Shown in pieces: positions 9,836-22,420 of a stretch of 64,000 nt of DNA. The DNA is from Myrica gale (taxonomy: Eukaryota; Streptophyta; Magnoliopsida; Fagales; Myricaceae): the NCBI GenBank assembly GCA_963930655.1, contig OZ005610.1:4779001-4843000 (forward strand), in the 5' to 3' direction. The notes under the pieces are model-generated. The model was not told the origin of the DNA and did not search any database. It saw only the letters and a program-made list of their open reading frames with translations. A program made the position numbers and the translations under genes. Every line of letters starts with the position of its first letter. Position 1 is the first letter of the stretch.

Positions 9836-12256
9836 GGGCGCTCTTAAGTTATTCTATCAACAACTAAACACGAGGAATCAAAAGTGTCAATATCAAAGAA
9901 TGAAGAAAAAAGGGCTGAGCACCACAAATTGATGAGATCTGGAAAGATTGATAAAAGAGAGAAAATCATCAAGAGGAGGCTTGAATAAGAAGGATGCCAT
10001 ATGGAAGGCAAAGTCTGAAAACGTGTACATATACATATATAAACTCACAACCCCATAGAGTGGCTTCCCATAGAGTGGCTTTCAAGAAACCAACTTTATA
10101 ATAAACTTTGGGATTTCGGGGTCGACGGACATTAGGAAGGGTAAACTTTATTTCTTTCTTGGGCTGCCTTATACAACAAACTATTGAGAAATAAAATCTG
10201 CATCACGATACAGATGCCTAAAAGTCTGTTCAACGATGTCTCATTTCTATGTTGGTCGCTAAACGTTGGATTTAACTCGGAGGATGGTACGTAGAAAGAG
10301 TCTACTAATGAGGAATAAATATGGTTAGATTGTCCAGTCATGCCAGTACATCATAATTAAAACATATGATTAGGCTTCGTTGAATATTTTGTCCGGAAAA
10401 ACAATCTGAATTTGCCATTTGTTGTAATTTTTAAAATTTGTTGCCAACATAGCCGACCTGTCTACTCACAATATGCAAGTTACAACAGACCCTCATGATT
10501 GGCCAAATCATAGAACAAGAGGCTCGCTACAAAGGTCTCTTCCAATTTTACTGACATGTATGATCTGATCAGCAAAACTTCCGGAGAAAAATGCATTTGA
10601 AAACTGAAAATTGGGAAGCTGTGATGGGATGAGATGGGATGGGATGATAAGACACCGGCATCAAGGGACTGTTTGGCCTGGACCCCAGCGGGAAAATGAT
10701 CGCCAGCTGTATGCTATTATGGACCAGTTTCTTCCCTCTGCCCCAGGCACATTCCTTACCTTCCCCCTCCTCCCCTGCATTCTTTCTTATGGGGTTAGTA
10801 GAACTTTAGTTTATCTATTCTTTTGGTCCTAAAGCAATAAATCTATGCGTTGGTTACTTTGTAGGTTTGATGAACGTAGAGAAAGCGATACGAAGGTCTA
10901 GATGGCACCGTCGATTTTTTGTGCTCCAACCGATAGTTTCAAGGCACTAGAGGTTCTCTTATAAAATCAGCACCACCCAACTAATGTTTGTCCTCTGCCC
11001 TAGCGCCCTTCACTCAAAAGTATTTATTAAACCAAACAACTACGTTTGAACAAGTTGCTTCACTGCTTCTCGTTCCTTTTCGACATCCGTGTCTACGACA
11101 TTCTATACTTGCCGACAAAAGTGAAAAGCCTGTCATTCCCTGATCTCGTTTTAAGTTGTGGGGAGAAAGATAGGAATAGGGATGGCAAATAAACCAAAAC
11201 TGCCGCGCGGGAGAATCATGTTTTTGCTGGATCGCTGATCCCGTTGCTAAAAGCAAAAAAGTAGTCAGAGTTTACGACTTGAAGAAAGAGAGTATCGATT
11301 CTGATTGTCTGGTAGAGGGACTAGTGACGACAAGAATCTCCCAATCGTCGGTTGCTTGCTAATTCTCAAGCCCAACCTCCCATTTGTACTCCAATTGTAG
11401 AAATTAATGGGTCTAGACGGAAAGTAGAAGCTGATTGCGATCAGTATCTAAACCAAAGCTGTTGCATTTATTTTGGCTAACTTCTTGCATTTTCATTAAT
11501 AGAATTCCATTAATTCATTGGAATCCAATCGGTCAAACAAACCCGTTTTTTGGGCCCAAGGGGAACAGAGTCGGCATATAAGTTAAGGTGGAAATACATC
11601 CTTGTGTTATGAATATTGTCGACCATATATAAATCCTAGATAGATGTCTTCTCTATTGTACTATCTGTATAGAAGTGCACGTGAATATTGACCCCGTTCA
11701 AATAACAAGAACTACTAATATTTGCATCTTCAAAAGCTTTGGTATCACGCAAGTCTTTAACATTTCACTGTTAATCACATAGAATTGCCTAGAAAAAAAA
11801 ATCACATAAAATTTAACAGAGAGACTATTGCCCACCGAAAACGGTAACTGCATATGTATCCTTTATCTCCAGAAAAAGGTAGCAGCTATGCAGTCACCAA
11901 CCAACAGTAGACTGTGCAGAGCACAAAATAGCGCAAAAGGTTGACATGGACAGTATAATTCCTAAACCAAAAGGGCAAAAGCTTTATATGGATGGCATAG
12001 TTTAGTGCATGGTTCCGCACCTAACTTTGCCTGGCACAGCCTATCCGACAAGATCGAGCCATAAGCACAAGGTAAAGTGTAATTTCCCCTAATGGAGTGG
12101 AGACAGAGACATTAGCTCTTATACATAACAGCCAATTAAGATAAATAGCAGGACCGTAAGCTAGTAAAACACTAGAAATTATGCTCCAAGGAACGTCACA
12201 TCTACGTTGAAATATCGAAAAGGAACATAACTAGAATGTGGCAGTTCGGGCAGGCT
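9836..12256. other. Spacer upstream of the TTL-like gene
   Basis: Contains the promoter side of the minus-strand TTL-like gene, then AT-rich spacer. No other supported gene. Short frames near 10132-10341 and 10611-10832 show no recognisable domain and lie in low-complexity sequence. Confidence 0.5.
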
Positions 12257-12265
12257 TGAGATCAA

Positions 12266-12485
12266 GAGTTCAGTTACTTTTCTAAGCACTACTGTGCTGA
12301 GCATATTGAGCGACGGCTGAGATTAAAAATTAGAAATCTAACGGCTGTGGATAATAAAATCATTAAAACATTCCAAACATTTTAATTGACGTGGTGCGAT
12401 ATGAACCCCTGAATTTTGAAGCTTTTAATCTCAACACTCGCTCAGCATGCTCAGTTCAATAGTGCTCAGCACAATAACTAGACTA
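12266..12485. mobile_element. MITE with long terminal inverted repeats, 9-bp duplication
   Basis: The ends form imperfect inverted repeats of about 55 bp (near 12270-12327 and 12424-12481); the shared core reads GCACTA, TGAGCAT, TGAGCGA and TGAGATTAAAA. The unit is bounded by the 9-bp direct repeat TGAGATCAA at 12257-12265 and 12486-12494. A 9-bp duplication and long inverted repeats fit a Mutator-type non-autonomous DNA transposon. No coding content. Confidence 0.75.
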
Positions 12486-12494
12486 TGAGATCAA

Positions 12495-14207
12495 AGGCTC
12501 AGAAAATGTGGAAAGCGATGCGTCTGGGATGCGCAAAGTGAGCCACATGAAGGTGTGTGGGTGAGGCTTGGGAGTCAAGGATCACGAGGAAGACGAGTGA
12601 TGGGTATCTAAGTACTAGGTAATTAATTAGAAAAATAGGTATCGCCCGGGGTTGGCTTGGCTGCAAACACTTTCTTAAGCCACTCTCACAGCAATGTTGT
12701 ACTTACTTTAAAAAAAGATTTATATACATGTAAAGAATTCCTGTCTCGACTTTAGTAAGAAGGATGCCAAACGTAGAAAGCTGCAAATAATTTTTTCAGC
12801 TGGTTATGGGCTCAATGTACACCCACGGCCAAGTCTCTGGGATGGCATTCGATTCGAGCCCAAGACGAATGGGACGTCTGGACTGCGATGTCAAAACCCG
12901 AGCCCAGAAAGGACTGCGAGGACGAGTTCCTATTAATGATACCAAAAGCCCATTCAAGGCTGAACTGGGTGAATAGAATGCTTACTTAATGGTAGGTAAA
13001 ACCATTAAACCAGAAAAGAAAATTTAATACGTCTCTTTCTTCATAACTGCCAATCTTGCCTGTAATTACACCAATCTCTTTTCCTAGGCCAGTAGGAGAA
13101 TATGATTCTTACCGAAAGTAGATTGACGGAATGTTGGCTTGTGCAGATAATATTAAAAAAGAAAAACAACAACAAAAGAGAAAATTTGCGTGTATAAATG
13201 TTGTCTAAAGGAAACGAGAGCACTAAAAGTTGTGCAAGGGGAGGAGGATCATGCTATTGTTTTATGTTACCCACGGGTAGGTAAGAATATCCATTTTATC
13301 TCTTGTACATTGTTGGGAGACCTACATCTTTGTGTCCACATCGCGTATCAAATTTCAATTTATTTTGTCATTTTATTCTTTAATTAATTTTTAAGTTAGC
13401 AAATGGTGACGGCCTCCATTCAAGTATTATCCTTCGGACAAAAACTAGGTTATCCATAACCTAATAAAATAGGACAACGAAATTGACTGGCGGAAAAAAT
13501 GTTGTCGCATATAGCTGAATCAGCCAGCAAATAAAACCCCAACCCGTGAATTCACGTTCTAATTTACAAATATAAAGACGTGAACGAGATGGGACGGGTA
13601 CGAAGGCAGCAATCAAAGCCGCACAAATAGGACCAGCAATCAAAGCCTTTCATTCGGATGTTTTCGGATAGAGATCTAAACCAAACATAACCTTCCATTC
13701 TAATGTTTTTTTATTTGCGATTCGGCCGTTGGTTTAGCAGTGGGGCAGGCCAATAGCCGTTAAAGATAATCAAGTAGTACGACCCACGACAAAGACCTTT
13801 ACCGCACTGTTCACACACATTATTGTCTACCTGTCAAATTTCTTATTAGTTAGCATCACCTTTTTTTATAATTTAAAAAAACAAAGAAACCCCACTACCT
13901 TTTATTTTTAAATTTAATGGTTGCATTGAATTTGAATCTGGACCATCTGGCAGAACTGACTAACCGTTCCTATTGAGAATAGATGCTCCGTAAAAATGTA
14001 AGGGGGCCAAAGTTGCCTCCTTAAGCTTGTCTTCGGGGAAGATAACTCAACAGCTATATATATATATATATATAGACGAACTTTATTGAATGAATAGGCA
14101 TGTGTTTGAATTCTAATGCTTGATGAGATTGTCATTTGGTTTCTAATCCGATCAGTTTTAAGTTAGATGAGATTGCCGGAGCCAACCATGAACCAACTTT
14201 CATTAAT
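12495..14207. other. Spacer without supported genes
   Basis: AT-rich sequence with scattered short frames lacking domain similarity. A (TA)n tract lies at about 14056-14074. Nothing else was recognised. Confidence 0.45.
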
Positions 14208-14222
14208 AAGTACAAGCGCATA

Positions 14223-14974
14223 ACCGTACATTTAACTACTTCCCTACAAAATTAAAAATCTTCTCTAGCCTTTTTTTCTCTCTCTCTGTTACTTCCTCAC
14301 TCTTTTCTCGTGTTCTCAAGGGAAGGGAGATCGAGCTTCAGCTTCTTCTCCCTTCCCTTCCTCTTCTTTCTCCCTTTTCTTCTCCTCTTCTCCCTTCCCT
14401 CTTTACGTTTTTTTTCGCTTCTCTGTGTTGGTTGTTTCATTTGTGGGCTTTTGTTTTGTGTGTAGAAACCTAAATTTGCCGCTTCTGGTTCTCTGATCTC
14501 CCCTCTCCTTTTTGTTCGGTGGCAGGACCTCAAGCGTGTGCTCCTCACGCGCAGTCCACAGTAGCGCGTGGATCTCACACGCCTCCCCTATTTCGACGCC
14601 CTTTGGATTTTCTTCTGGTTTTTGCTCTGAGCCCTTGAGTGCTCTTGCTCTTCAATCAATGGTTGTTGGTGTGGTGGCTTGCTCAATCGTCTCTAGATCT
14701 GCCGCTGCTCTCCTTCCTGCAGTGCTCTAGTCTCTGGTCTGTGACTATTGCAGATGACTCCAAGGATGCTTGGAGTGCTCCTGTTTACCACCTTCAGGCG
14801 GCCCTTTCTTGGCACTCGTCTCTAAGTATGGCCAAGTTCTTGTTTTTCTGTATATCTTTCCTTTTCGGTTTTATTTGTGCAGTGGTTATTTGGGGCTGTT
14901 TGTAGGGGTTGCTCACCCTACATTGTACTACTTTTTTGTTTTTTTTTTGCTATGTTTGCTTGCTTAGAAAAAAA
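14223..14974 (+). mobile_element. Poly(A) retroposon, copy 2, with 15-bp target duplication
   Basis: A ~750-bp insert bounded by the direct repeat AAGTACAAGCGCATA (14208-14222 and 14975-14989). It ends in an A run immediately before the right repeat, preceded by the family tail 'tgtttgcttgcttagaaa'. The 5' third is strongly CT-rich (14270-14410) and is followed by a GC-richer body with 'cacgcg'/'cgcgtg' motifs near 14550-14580 that parallel the copy at 39288. Frames inside (for example near 14512-14905) show no known domain. Variable-length target duplications and a poly(A) tail mean LINE-machinery insertion; whether it is a SINE-like family, a LINE 3' end or a processed non-coding RNA is open. 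Confidence 0.72.
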
Positions 14975-15009
14975 AAGTACAAGCGCATATAAAAATAGTC
15001 TTAATGTTT

Positions 15010-15895
15010 GGGAAATTTACAAATAATTCACTAAGTTTTAACGTTTCTTTTTAAACTAACTGAGTTTGTCATTTTGGTATCAAAACTCGTTGGACCCAAC
15101 GTCGTTAGACCGATTTAACGGAAAATTCATCTCGTCCAATCACAATGTGACACATGTCATTAAATTAATCTAAAATTAATAAAAAAACGCAATTTAAAAA
15201 AGAACGAAATTTACAAATAACTCACTAAGTTTTATAGCATTTTTTAAAAAACTCATTGGGTTTTAAGAAATTTCAAAATGCTCATTGAGTTTGTCATTTT
15301 TGTATCAAAATTCATTGGATCCAACACTGTTAGACCTGTTTAACGAAAAATCCATTTTGTCCAATTACAACTAGTGGTTGCGTGATTGGGGAGGTCCCTC
15401 AAACCACTGCCCAAGGTGGATCCCCCTCCCTCTATTCGCCCAGATCCCCCAATTTTTTTTTTAAATTGCTTATTTTATTACTTTTAGATTTATTTTTTAT
15501 TTATTTAATGACACGTGTCACATTGTGATTGGACGAAAATAAATTTTCCATTAAACCGGTTTAACGGTGTTGGGTCCAGTGAGTTTTGATACCAAAATGA
15601 CAAATTTAGTGGGCATTTTACAATTTTTAAAACCAGTGAGTTTAAAAAAATGCTAAAACTTAGTGAGTTATTTGTATTTTTTTAAAAAATTTCGATTTTT
15701 TATATTTTTTATTTATAATAAGTGTCATGTTATGATTAGACTATATGAAATTTTCGTTAAACCGGTCCAATGGCTTTGAGTCCAATAAATTTTGATTCCG
15801 ACGAATCCAACTAACCGTGTTAACATTTGTTAAGATAGTGAATTTTTTGAAAAGAGTACAACTGCGAAAAGTTAGTGAGTTTTGGTAAATTGTCC
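15010..15895. mobile_element. Nested foldback (Mutator-type-like) non-autonomous elements
   Basis: Four related arms are visible. 15010-15200 (+), 15205-15370 (+), an inverted arm at 15500-15695 and a degenerate inverted arm at 15710-15895. Each carries the phrase 'caaataactcactaagtttt', then 'tttgtcattttggtatcaaa', then 'gttagaccggtttaacg'. The inner pair (15205 with 15695) makes a ~490-bp palindrome-like unit placed inside an outer pair. Ends start GGGAAATTTAC on the left and end GGACAATTTACC in reverse on the right. No clear outer duplication and no coding content. This looks like one foldback MITE inserted into an older relative. Confidence 0.65.
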
Positions 15896-16016
15896 TAAAA
15901 TTTTAGCACTGCAATTGTCCAATATCGCCAGCTAAAAGTTGCCAAAGTTGTCTCCGGAAATCCAAGCTTAGCAACTCGCATTGGGATTGGTTGTGCCGAA
16001 AAGAGAAATAAGAGTA

Positions 16017-16326
16017 GGATATGTTCGTTTTCACATTTTTTTCAGGATTCTAAGTATATTCACAAATCTACCACCGAACATATTTAGAATTCAAACACAA
16101 ACACTAATACATTTTACACAATCTCTAACAATTTTTTAATTTTTTATTCAACATAAATTTTCTCTCTCTATACTTTTTTGCATATCTCAAATATTTTTTT
16201 TATTAAAAAATTACATCAAATCATTTCTCTCTCCACTTTACACAAACACCAATAAAACACTATTCAACATAAAAATTCACAAATTCTCTAAAATCGTACC
16301 ATTTTTACTAAAAACAAACATAACCC
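16017..16326 (+). mobile_element. ~310-bp MITE family A, copy 1
   Basis: The unit starts GGATATGTTCGTTTTCAC and ends CTAAAAACAAACATAACC, giving short inverted termini. The interior is AT-rich with 'ctctctccactttacacaaa' and 'ttattcaacata' segments. An inverted relative lies at 20308-20614, and the two align along their length. No coding content. The superfamily is unsure; the TATGTTTG termini resemble the Tourist-like MITEs elsewhere in the window. Confidence 0.65.
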
Positions 16327-18278
16327 TAGGTTCGAGGCGGTGACAGTCGTCTGCAAAAGAATGACAGAAAGCGATTTGATTTTGACACGGCTAACAGTGT
16401 TGATGAAGAGTGGCAAAACCTCAGGTCACTCCGTCACTCTTGCTCAGCTGCAGATCAATCGTCCACCGTCAATTTTTTTTTTTCAAATAATCATTCCTCT
16501 GTAAGCTGATTTTTTTTTGGTGATCCTTGGTAAGCTGATTTTTTTTTCTTGGTGATCCTTTGTAAGTTGATCTGTAATACGAAAGCAAAAAACAAATGAC
16601 ACGTTTTCTCGATAAATATCCTGATGCGAAGTCTTACTTGTATAGTTGACGATCCTTGATCTGTTGGACTAGAGGTTTTTCTCGGAGACCAACTTTGAGT
16701 ACTGATGAAATCTTCTCTATGCAGGCTTCAATCAAGCAGGAGACCATGTTCCAATCTACACTGAGGGACTAATTACACACCGTTGTCTGGATAAAAGACT
16801 AATGTAAAAATCTTCGACTTTCGAGCTGTTTACCGCGTATCTTCTAAAATGGCGTCCCAAATTTAATGCTTTCTTTTGGTGGCAGGGCACCCGTATAGAT
16901 TGTAAATTTGTAAGCTTTGATACCAATAGCGATAATGATAAAGAACGTCGTTTTGACTTCACGGATTTATGCACGAGTTCGGAAGAAAAGCCTTCTCGGC
17001 TTCTCTGGTGCTATTTTTAGTATTTATAGACTACTAACGATCTTTTCTAAAAAGCTATAATCTTCTTTCAACCTGTATTTATTCTACATTTTTGCTTAAG
17101 TAAACTGCAAGCTGCGTTTCCAACTTTTTTTGTTTTAATCTCTAAGCCATTGGATTACGGAATCATAAAGAGTCATGGAGGTTCATGCAAGGAGTCATAA
17201 TGGCTTCAGCTGCAACTCTTGACAGATTATTACTGTGTTCACAAATACCAATATGGAGCTTTGGCCTTATAATCCGTCTAGTCCCTATCAGTTTGACTAA
17301 ATCATCCTCTTTTCAACTGAAGGAATGCATAGTCAGTAAGTTCTTCTGCAAATGGGTACAATGCAAACTAGCAAAGAATTCGAGACGGAGAAGTACGAAA
17401 CTTGGTCAAAAAATGGATGAAAAAAAGAGAGGGTCAGAAGCAGAAGTCGAAAAAAATTTACAAGCAAACTGGAAATGCGAAGACGATACCAACCGATGCT
17501 CAGTGGAATATGATTCTTTTCTTTAGTCCTGCAAATAAGAAAACAATTTCCGAGGAGGATGGAAAAAGGGGATATATATATATATTGGTGGGCCACTAGA
17601 GATAGGAGTTGGTTAGGAGAGCACAAGTCAAAAAGAGAGAAATCCATGGGCGTATCTGGATTATGTGGGTGTTAGTTGAGTGGGCATTGAAAAGCAAAAA
17701 GGTTTCCATTGGTACTATTTTTATTAAGCAATGAAAACGCGGATTGATGGAGTTTTGCCTACAACATCGTTGAAGTTACGCGGTCATAAAAGAGGAGAAA
17801 CTCAAAGGAGATTAGGACTTACAGGTAGATGAGCAAGCTTTTGCAATTAGAATGTTGGGATCCTGGAATTTTATCAGTGCTGGATGTGTATGAAGCCAAT
17901 GAGTCCCCTGGTTTTGCAGGATGCCTCTGGGAAATTGGAGGCTACGACTGCCGCAGATAGGTGTACTACTGTTTGTCAGGGGATAAACATAGAAGATTTG
18001 ATCGCTTTGTGTACAACATCCTCAACAATGGCCAACAGTCTCGGTGGGTATTAATGGTGTCGGGGATACTTGTGATCAGGATTCCAGGAGACTGTTCCTC
18101 TCATGTGAGGAACAAGGAGTCCTTTCGCCCTGTGGCGAGAAATTTCTTCGCGTCTTCCATTCTCCGCTCTTACCTGTCATGAATCCCAGTTGTGAAGCCA
18201 TGGTGGTGACCTCGGGGATTGTGAAGAATTCCCAGCACAGTGGTCGACACGGCGCGAGTTCAGGTATGCTTTCGGCGC
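16327..18278. other. Spacer without supported genes
   Basis: Contains a short three-copy tandem repeat (16500-16575, units of ~29-32 bp reading 'gtaagctgatttttttt' and 'ggtgatcctt'). Frames at 17185-17526 and 17961-18340 have no recognisable domain and no splice-consistent extension. No gene is called. Confidence 0.4.
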
Positions 18279-19604
18279 CAGGGGCGGAAGATTCGCTCCA
18301 AAAAAAAAAAATTATATGTACTTTTTTTAAAAAAAATTAGAATATGGCCTAGGCCGATACTCATACGCCCAAGACTAACTTCATATGATCCTCATTAGGT
18401 CCTGAACGGCTTGGTCTGATCCCCTTCAATTTGTGTAGTTGATTTATGGATTGAAGAACTTACAAGATTGAGGGTTTTGAGATTGCTTCTTTGGGTGAAT
18501 TCTCGCTGATAATAAGGATATACTATTATTTTTTTTGCATTTTTTTTATTCTTCTACCTTATTGTTCTGCTAATCGAGTATGTTATGCAATTCGTATTTT
18601 TTTTCAATCAATTTATCAGACAACAATATTATCCTTATTTTGCTGGTTTTTCTATTCATCTATGCGTGTCAGTTAGCAATAATTGGTTTTTACGTTCAAT
18701 TATTTGCGTCATGCATTAAATAACTGACCATAAATATAGAAAACAGGATCTTGTAGATCTGCCTCATAGGAGAATTTACATAAGCCTCAAGAATCTAGTC
18801 AAATATGTCTGGAGTAGCACTAAGATTCACAACCGATTGTTATGAATTTTAGATGAGAACCTACCGTTTAGCCCAAGTAGTTGGGCAGATGACACAGTAG
18901 AAACATTTTTTGCGCATAAGAGATTGCACATCTTTCCTTGAGACTTATTGCCTCTTATGAACTAGCGATAAATAGTGGGACTTTAATGATATCATTTCAG
19001 CATTGCTAGATTAATGCAACTAACAATTTTAATACATATAAATTTATCAGGTCTTTGTGTTTTATTTGATAGTATTTATATAGTAGGGTTAAAGTACGAT
19101 ATGTTACCTTTGAAACTAGAGCTGCACATAATTTTGTGATCATCAATTCACATGTTAGAATAGCTGAAAAATTTGGAAGCCGTAAAATCATTGTTCTGCA
19201 TATCAATGAACATCAAAAGAAAGGGTTTGGGAAAAACGGAAATAAAATTGCAATAGTTAATATGGTTTTGTAATTAATTGTTGGCATTTATATTCACTGC
19301 TTTGACATGTATGTTTGATTAATTACAGATGAATATTTCATTGCTTGGAGTTCTTATTTGTTTGGTTAATCACGAAGTTATTTTACAATGTTTTCAGAAT
19401 ATGCAGTTACGTAGGATCTAATTGCCACCTCTAGGAATCAGCAAATAGTACGGTATGTGTATTTTAATATTTTTAGTGTTTTTAATTCTTAATTTTTGAT
19501 ATTTTAACTTTTAAAATATTTTTTTGCATTACGTAGTAATTTCTTTTTGTCATTTTTTCTTAGGAGTTCGACCCCCTTCAATTGGATTCTTAGTTCCACC
19601 ACTG
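18279..19604 (-). mobile_element. hAT-type non-autonomous element, copy 1
   Basis: The left end starts CAGGGGCGGAAG and the right end, read in reverse, starts CAGTGGTGGAACTAAGAATC, both typical plant hAT termini. Sequence near 19380-19600 in reverse matches 24470-24690, including 'agttaaaatatc', 'acaattagatcctac' and the 'gggggtcgaactcctaag' end region, so this and the element at 24464-25420 are one family in opposite orientation. No transposase domain could be recognised in any frame and no 8-bp duplication was found, so it is an older copy. Confidence 0.6.
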
Positions 19605-20307
19605 CGGGGTTTCACTTGATGCTCTCTTACAAAACGGAGAAGTACTGGATTAACGGGTAAAATTTGCTGGGTCTGATTTTGCAACCCTAACGCAAACAGG
19701 GACGATAGTGTCATTTAAAAATTTTATAAGACATGGTAGATTAACTCCATCCAAGATCTAACCGTCGATCAATGCAGAAGAAGGGTAAACCGCCACGTTG
19801 ATCTAATAGGATCGAAGTTCCAATCGGAAACTCCCATATTGCCCTTCTCACCGCAAACAAAACCCTGTAATTCGGGGGCGACATCTACCGAAGTCCATTC
19901 GCCATCCCCATTTACCCACCTCTCTTCAAGTACATCTCAAAAGGATCAGAAGTGGAAGGGTGAAAAATCCCCAAATTTAGCCTGAACTAATTAAACAGAT
20001 CGGCCTTTTCCGATATTCCCATTGGGAGCGCCCAGCATTAAGCGTTGGTTTTGTACATCGCGAAGATAAAGCACGGTGGCCGTAAATAATTACCAACTTT
20101 TCAAGTACTGAAGTAAGAGTTTGGTTGGGGTGGCCATGGTATGCTGGATTTTAGTAGTGTTACACTGATACTTATAGAGTACGTAGCTATTTACTTGACA
20201 AAACTTTAACATTTAGATGTATTAATTTTTGGCCAAGTACTCGTGAGTGTCGAGTGGAAGATGGAAGCATTTTGAAGTTATTAATTGCATTTGTGACGGA
20301 GAATTTG

Positions 20308-20614
20308 GGTGATGTTCGTTTTGAGAAAAAATGTAGGATTTTAGAGAAGTTGTGAATTTTTATGTTGAATAGTGTTTTATTGGTGTTTGTGTAAAGTGGA
20401 GAGAGAAATGATTTGATGTAATTGTTTAATAAAAAAGTATTGGAGTTATGTGAAAAAGTATAGAGAGAGAAAATTTATGTTGAATAAAAAATTAAAAAGT
20501 TGTTGGAGATTGTGTAAAATGTATTGGTTTTTGTGTTTGAATTCTGAATATGTTCGGTGGTAGAATTGTGAATATACTTAGAATCCTGAAAAAATGGTGA
20601 AAACGAACATACCA
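20308..20614 (-). mobile_element. ~310-bp MITE family A, copy 2 (inverted)
   Basis: Starts GGTGATGTTCGTTTT and ends GAAAACGAACATACC, with termini complementary to each other. The body is the reverse complement of the copy at 16017-16326, for example 'tttgtgtaaagtggagagag' against 'ctctctccactttacacaaa'. No coding content. Confidence 0.65.
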
Positions 20615-20648
20615 CAGTGTACATAAAGTTAGGTACGTGGTTTGATTT

Positions 20649-21193
20649 GGTTTGTTTACTAAAATTTTAGCTTACCTTAATAAAATAATTATAATATAAT
20701 CTCTCTTAAACATTAAATAATTATTTTTTACTATAGTAAATATAAAAATTTAAAGAATTTACAGTTTAGTCCTTAGATTTTATACGCTTTTTACGTTTTT
20801 GTACTTGAGCTTAATTTTTTCAAATATTAGTCCTTGGGTTTATATTTTTTTTACAAAATGGTCGTTCCGTCATTCTGTCGTTCCTATGCTTAACGGAGCT
20901 CTCTGACACGTCAGCAATTTGAAGCGGTCGACCGCTCGCATTCAAAATATATACCCGGTCGACCGCTACAAGGTCTGTTAAGTATATAGACGGCAGATTG
21001 ACGGAAGAACTATTTTGTAAAAAAATGTAAACTCAAGGACTAATATTTGAAAAAATTAAACCCAATGACTAAAACGTAAAAGCGTGTAAAACCTAAGGAT
21101 TAAACTGATAAATTCCCAAAAATTTATTCAAATCACTACTCTCTTCACTTTTTCACCAATTACAATACCTTAAAATTTTAACACTTAAACACA
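20649..21193 (-). mobile_element. Tourist-like MITE split by a Mutator-type MITE
   Basis: Left half 20649-20752 and right half 21127-21193 together resemble the Tourist-like copies at 21667 and 22069 read in reverse ('actctcttcactttttcacc' and 'aaaattttaacacttaaaca'). The Mutator-type MITE at 20753-21117 with its 9-bp duplication sits between the halves. Ends are degraded and the call rests on similarity only. Confidence 0.5.
20753..21117. mobile_element. Mutator-type foldback MITE family B, copy 1
   Basis: Inverted repeats of roughly 120 bp at each end ('gtttagtccttagattttat' on the left, its counterpart reversed on the right). The unit is bounded by the perfect 9-bp direct repeat AAAAATTTA at 20744-20752 and 21118-21126. 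The centre holds two copies of the palindromic motif GGTCGACCGC. The 9-bp duplication fits Mutator-type transposition. Length is 365 bp, with no coding content. Confidence 0.82.
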
Positions 21194-21666
21194 TTAGTGC
21201 ACTTAATTTTGTGTAAAACATTTTTCAGTTGAGAACTATTCATTTTATATGATTTAATTAACCACCGATAGTCTGTTTAAGTTGTTAATTTTGCAATGAA
21301 AAATATTGATTTAATTATTATTAGAAATTGGGGTACGAGGTAATTTATGAAGAATTTTAAGAACAAATATCAACAAGTTGTATTTCCTTATTTTGAAGGC
21401 TTCTTTAATTTTTCAAAAAGTTTTAGGCTTTTAGCATATAAAATTATAAAAAAAATGTGACCCCACGCACGTGTTGTTGAGTATTTATAAACTATTTTCT
21501 CTCTTTCTACGGAATAGTTTTTTTTTTGCTTCGTCCAAGGACAAGTTGAGAAGGGGAAATTTGGAAGGAGTTGATGTAGTGCAATGCTTCCTTGGAACTT
21601 CAAGAATGTTATTCTTGTCTGTAGTTATAACATAACTCTACTACCAAATGATCATCGAATTGTTAA

Positions 21667-21842
21667 GGTTGTGTTTGAGTGTTAAAATTTTGGGAAGGTT
21701 AAAATTTTAGAGTATTGAATTTAGTAAAAGAGTGAAGAGAGATGATTTTTAATATTTATTATAGTAAAAAATAATGATGCGATGGGAAAGAGAGAGATTA
21801 TATTGTAATTTTTTATTGTGTTAAAATTTTAAGTAACAAACA
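21667..21842 (+). mobile_element. Tourist-like MITE, copy 1
   Basis: The unit starts GGTTGTGTTTGAGTG and ends AAGTAACAAACA, flanked by TAA on both sides (21664-21666, 21843-21845). The interior has 'gtgaagagagatgattttta' and 'agagagattatattgtaatt', repeated in the copies at 22069-24124 and 50249-50417. A 3-bp TAA/TTA duplication with GG..CC-type ends fits PIF/Harbinger (Tourist) MITEs. Confidence 0.65.
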
Positions 21843-22374
21843 TAAGTTGGTTAATTCTATCCGTATGTTGCCTTGGCTAGTGATTTATTGGCAACGGAAT
21901 ACCAAAAAAATAATAATTATAGATGCGAACCACACGTGTTAAAATAGTTAAAATACAACGAATTTATTGCATTAAAATAATTTGTTGTATCTAATTGTAA
22001 CAAGGATTTTGAAAAGAAAAAGATATCGGAGTCATATGACCTATAACACTAGCCCTTCAGCCTTCTTAGGATGTATTTGAGTGTTAAAATTTTGGTATTG
22101 GTGTAATATTCTAAAAAAAAAATCAAAAGTTTGAAAAGTGAAATGGTGCGTTAGGGATAAGTTATCCCTTCCGCAAGTTTCACAACTTTGAACGAAATGT
22201 TCAGTTTGAAACGCAAAAGTTACTTTATATTCAAAAATTGATTTTTCTTCAAATTTTGAACGGTTTTTTTTTTATCAAATTTTCGCCATTTTTAAACATA
22301 TTTAGAGATCTTTAAGTTTAGATCTAGGTTAATTGCGAAAATTTCCACCCAATATTAGAGTTTTCTCTCATTTG

Positions 22375-22377
<3 letters not shown>

Positions 22378-22414
<37 letters not shown>
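22378..22414. repeat. (CT)n microsatellite inside the solo LTR
   Basis: About 18 uninterrupted CT units. Confidence 0.95.

Positions 22415-22420
<6 letters not shown>

Noticed and set aside
14297-14578. Minus-strand frame rich in Lys/Arg/Glu
   Set aside because: It is a translation of the CT-rich 5' part of the retroposon; low complexity only.
17185-18340. Several + strand frames suggesting a spliced gene
   Set aside because: No conserved domain, no consistent GT/AG chain and AT-rich low-complexity composition.
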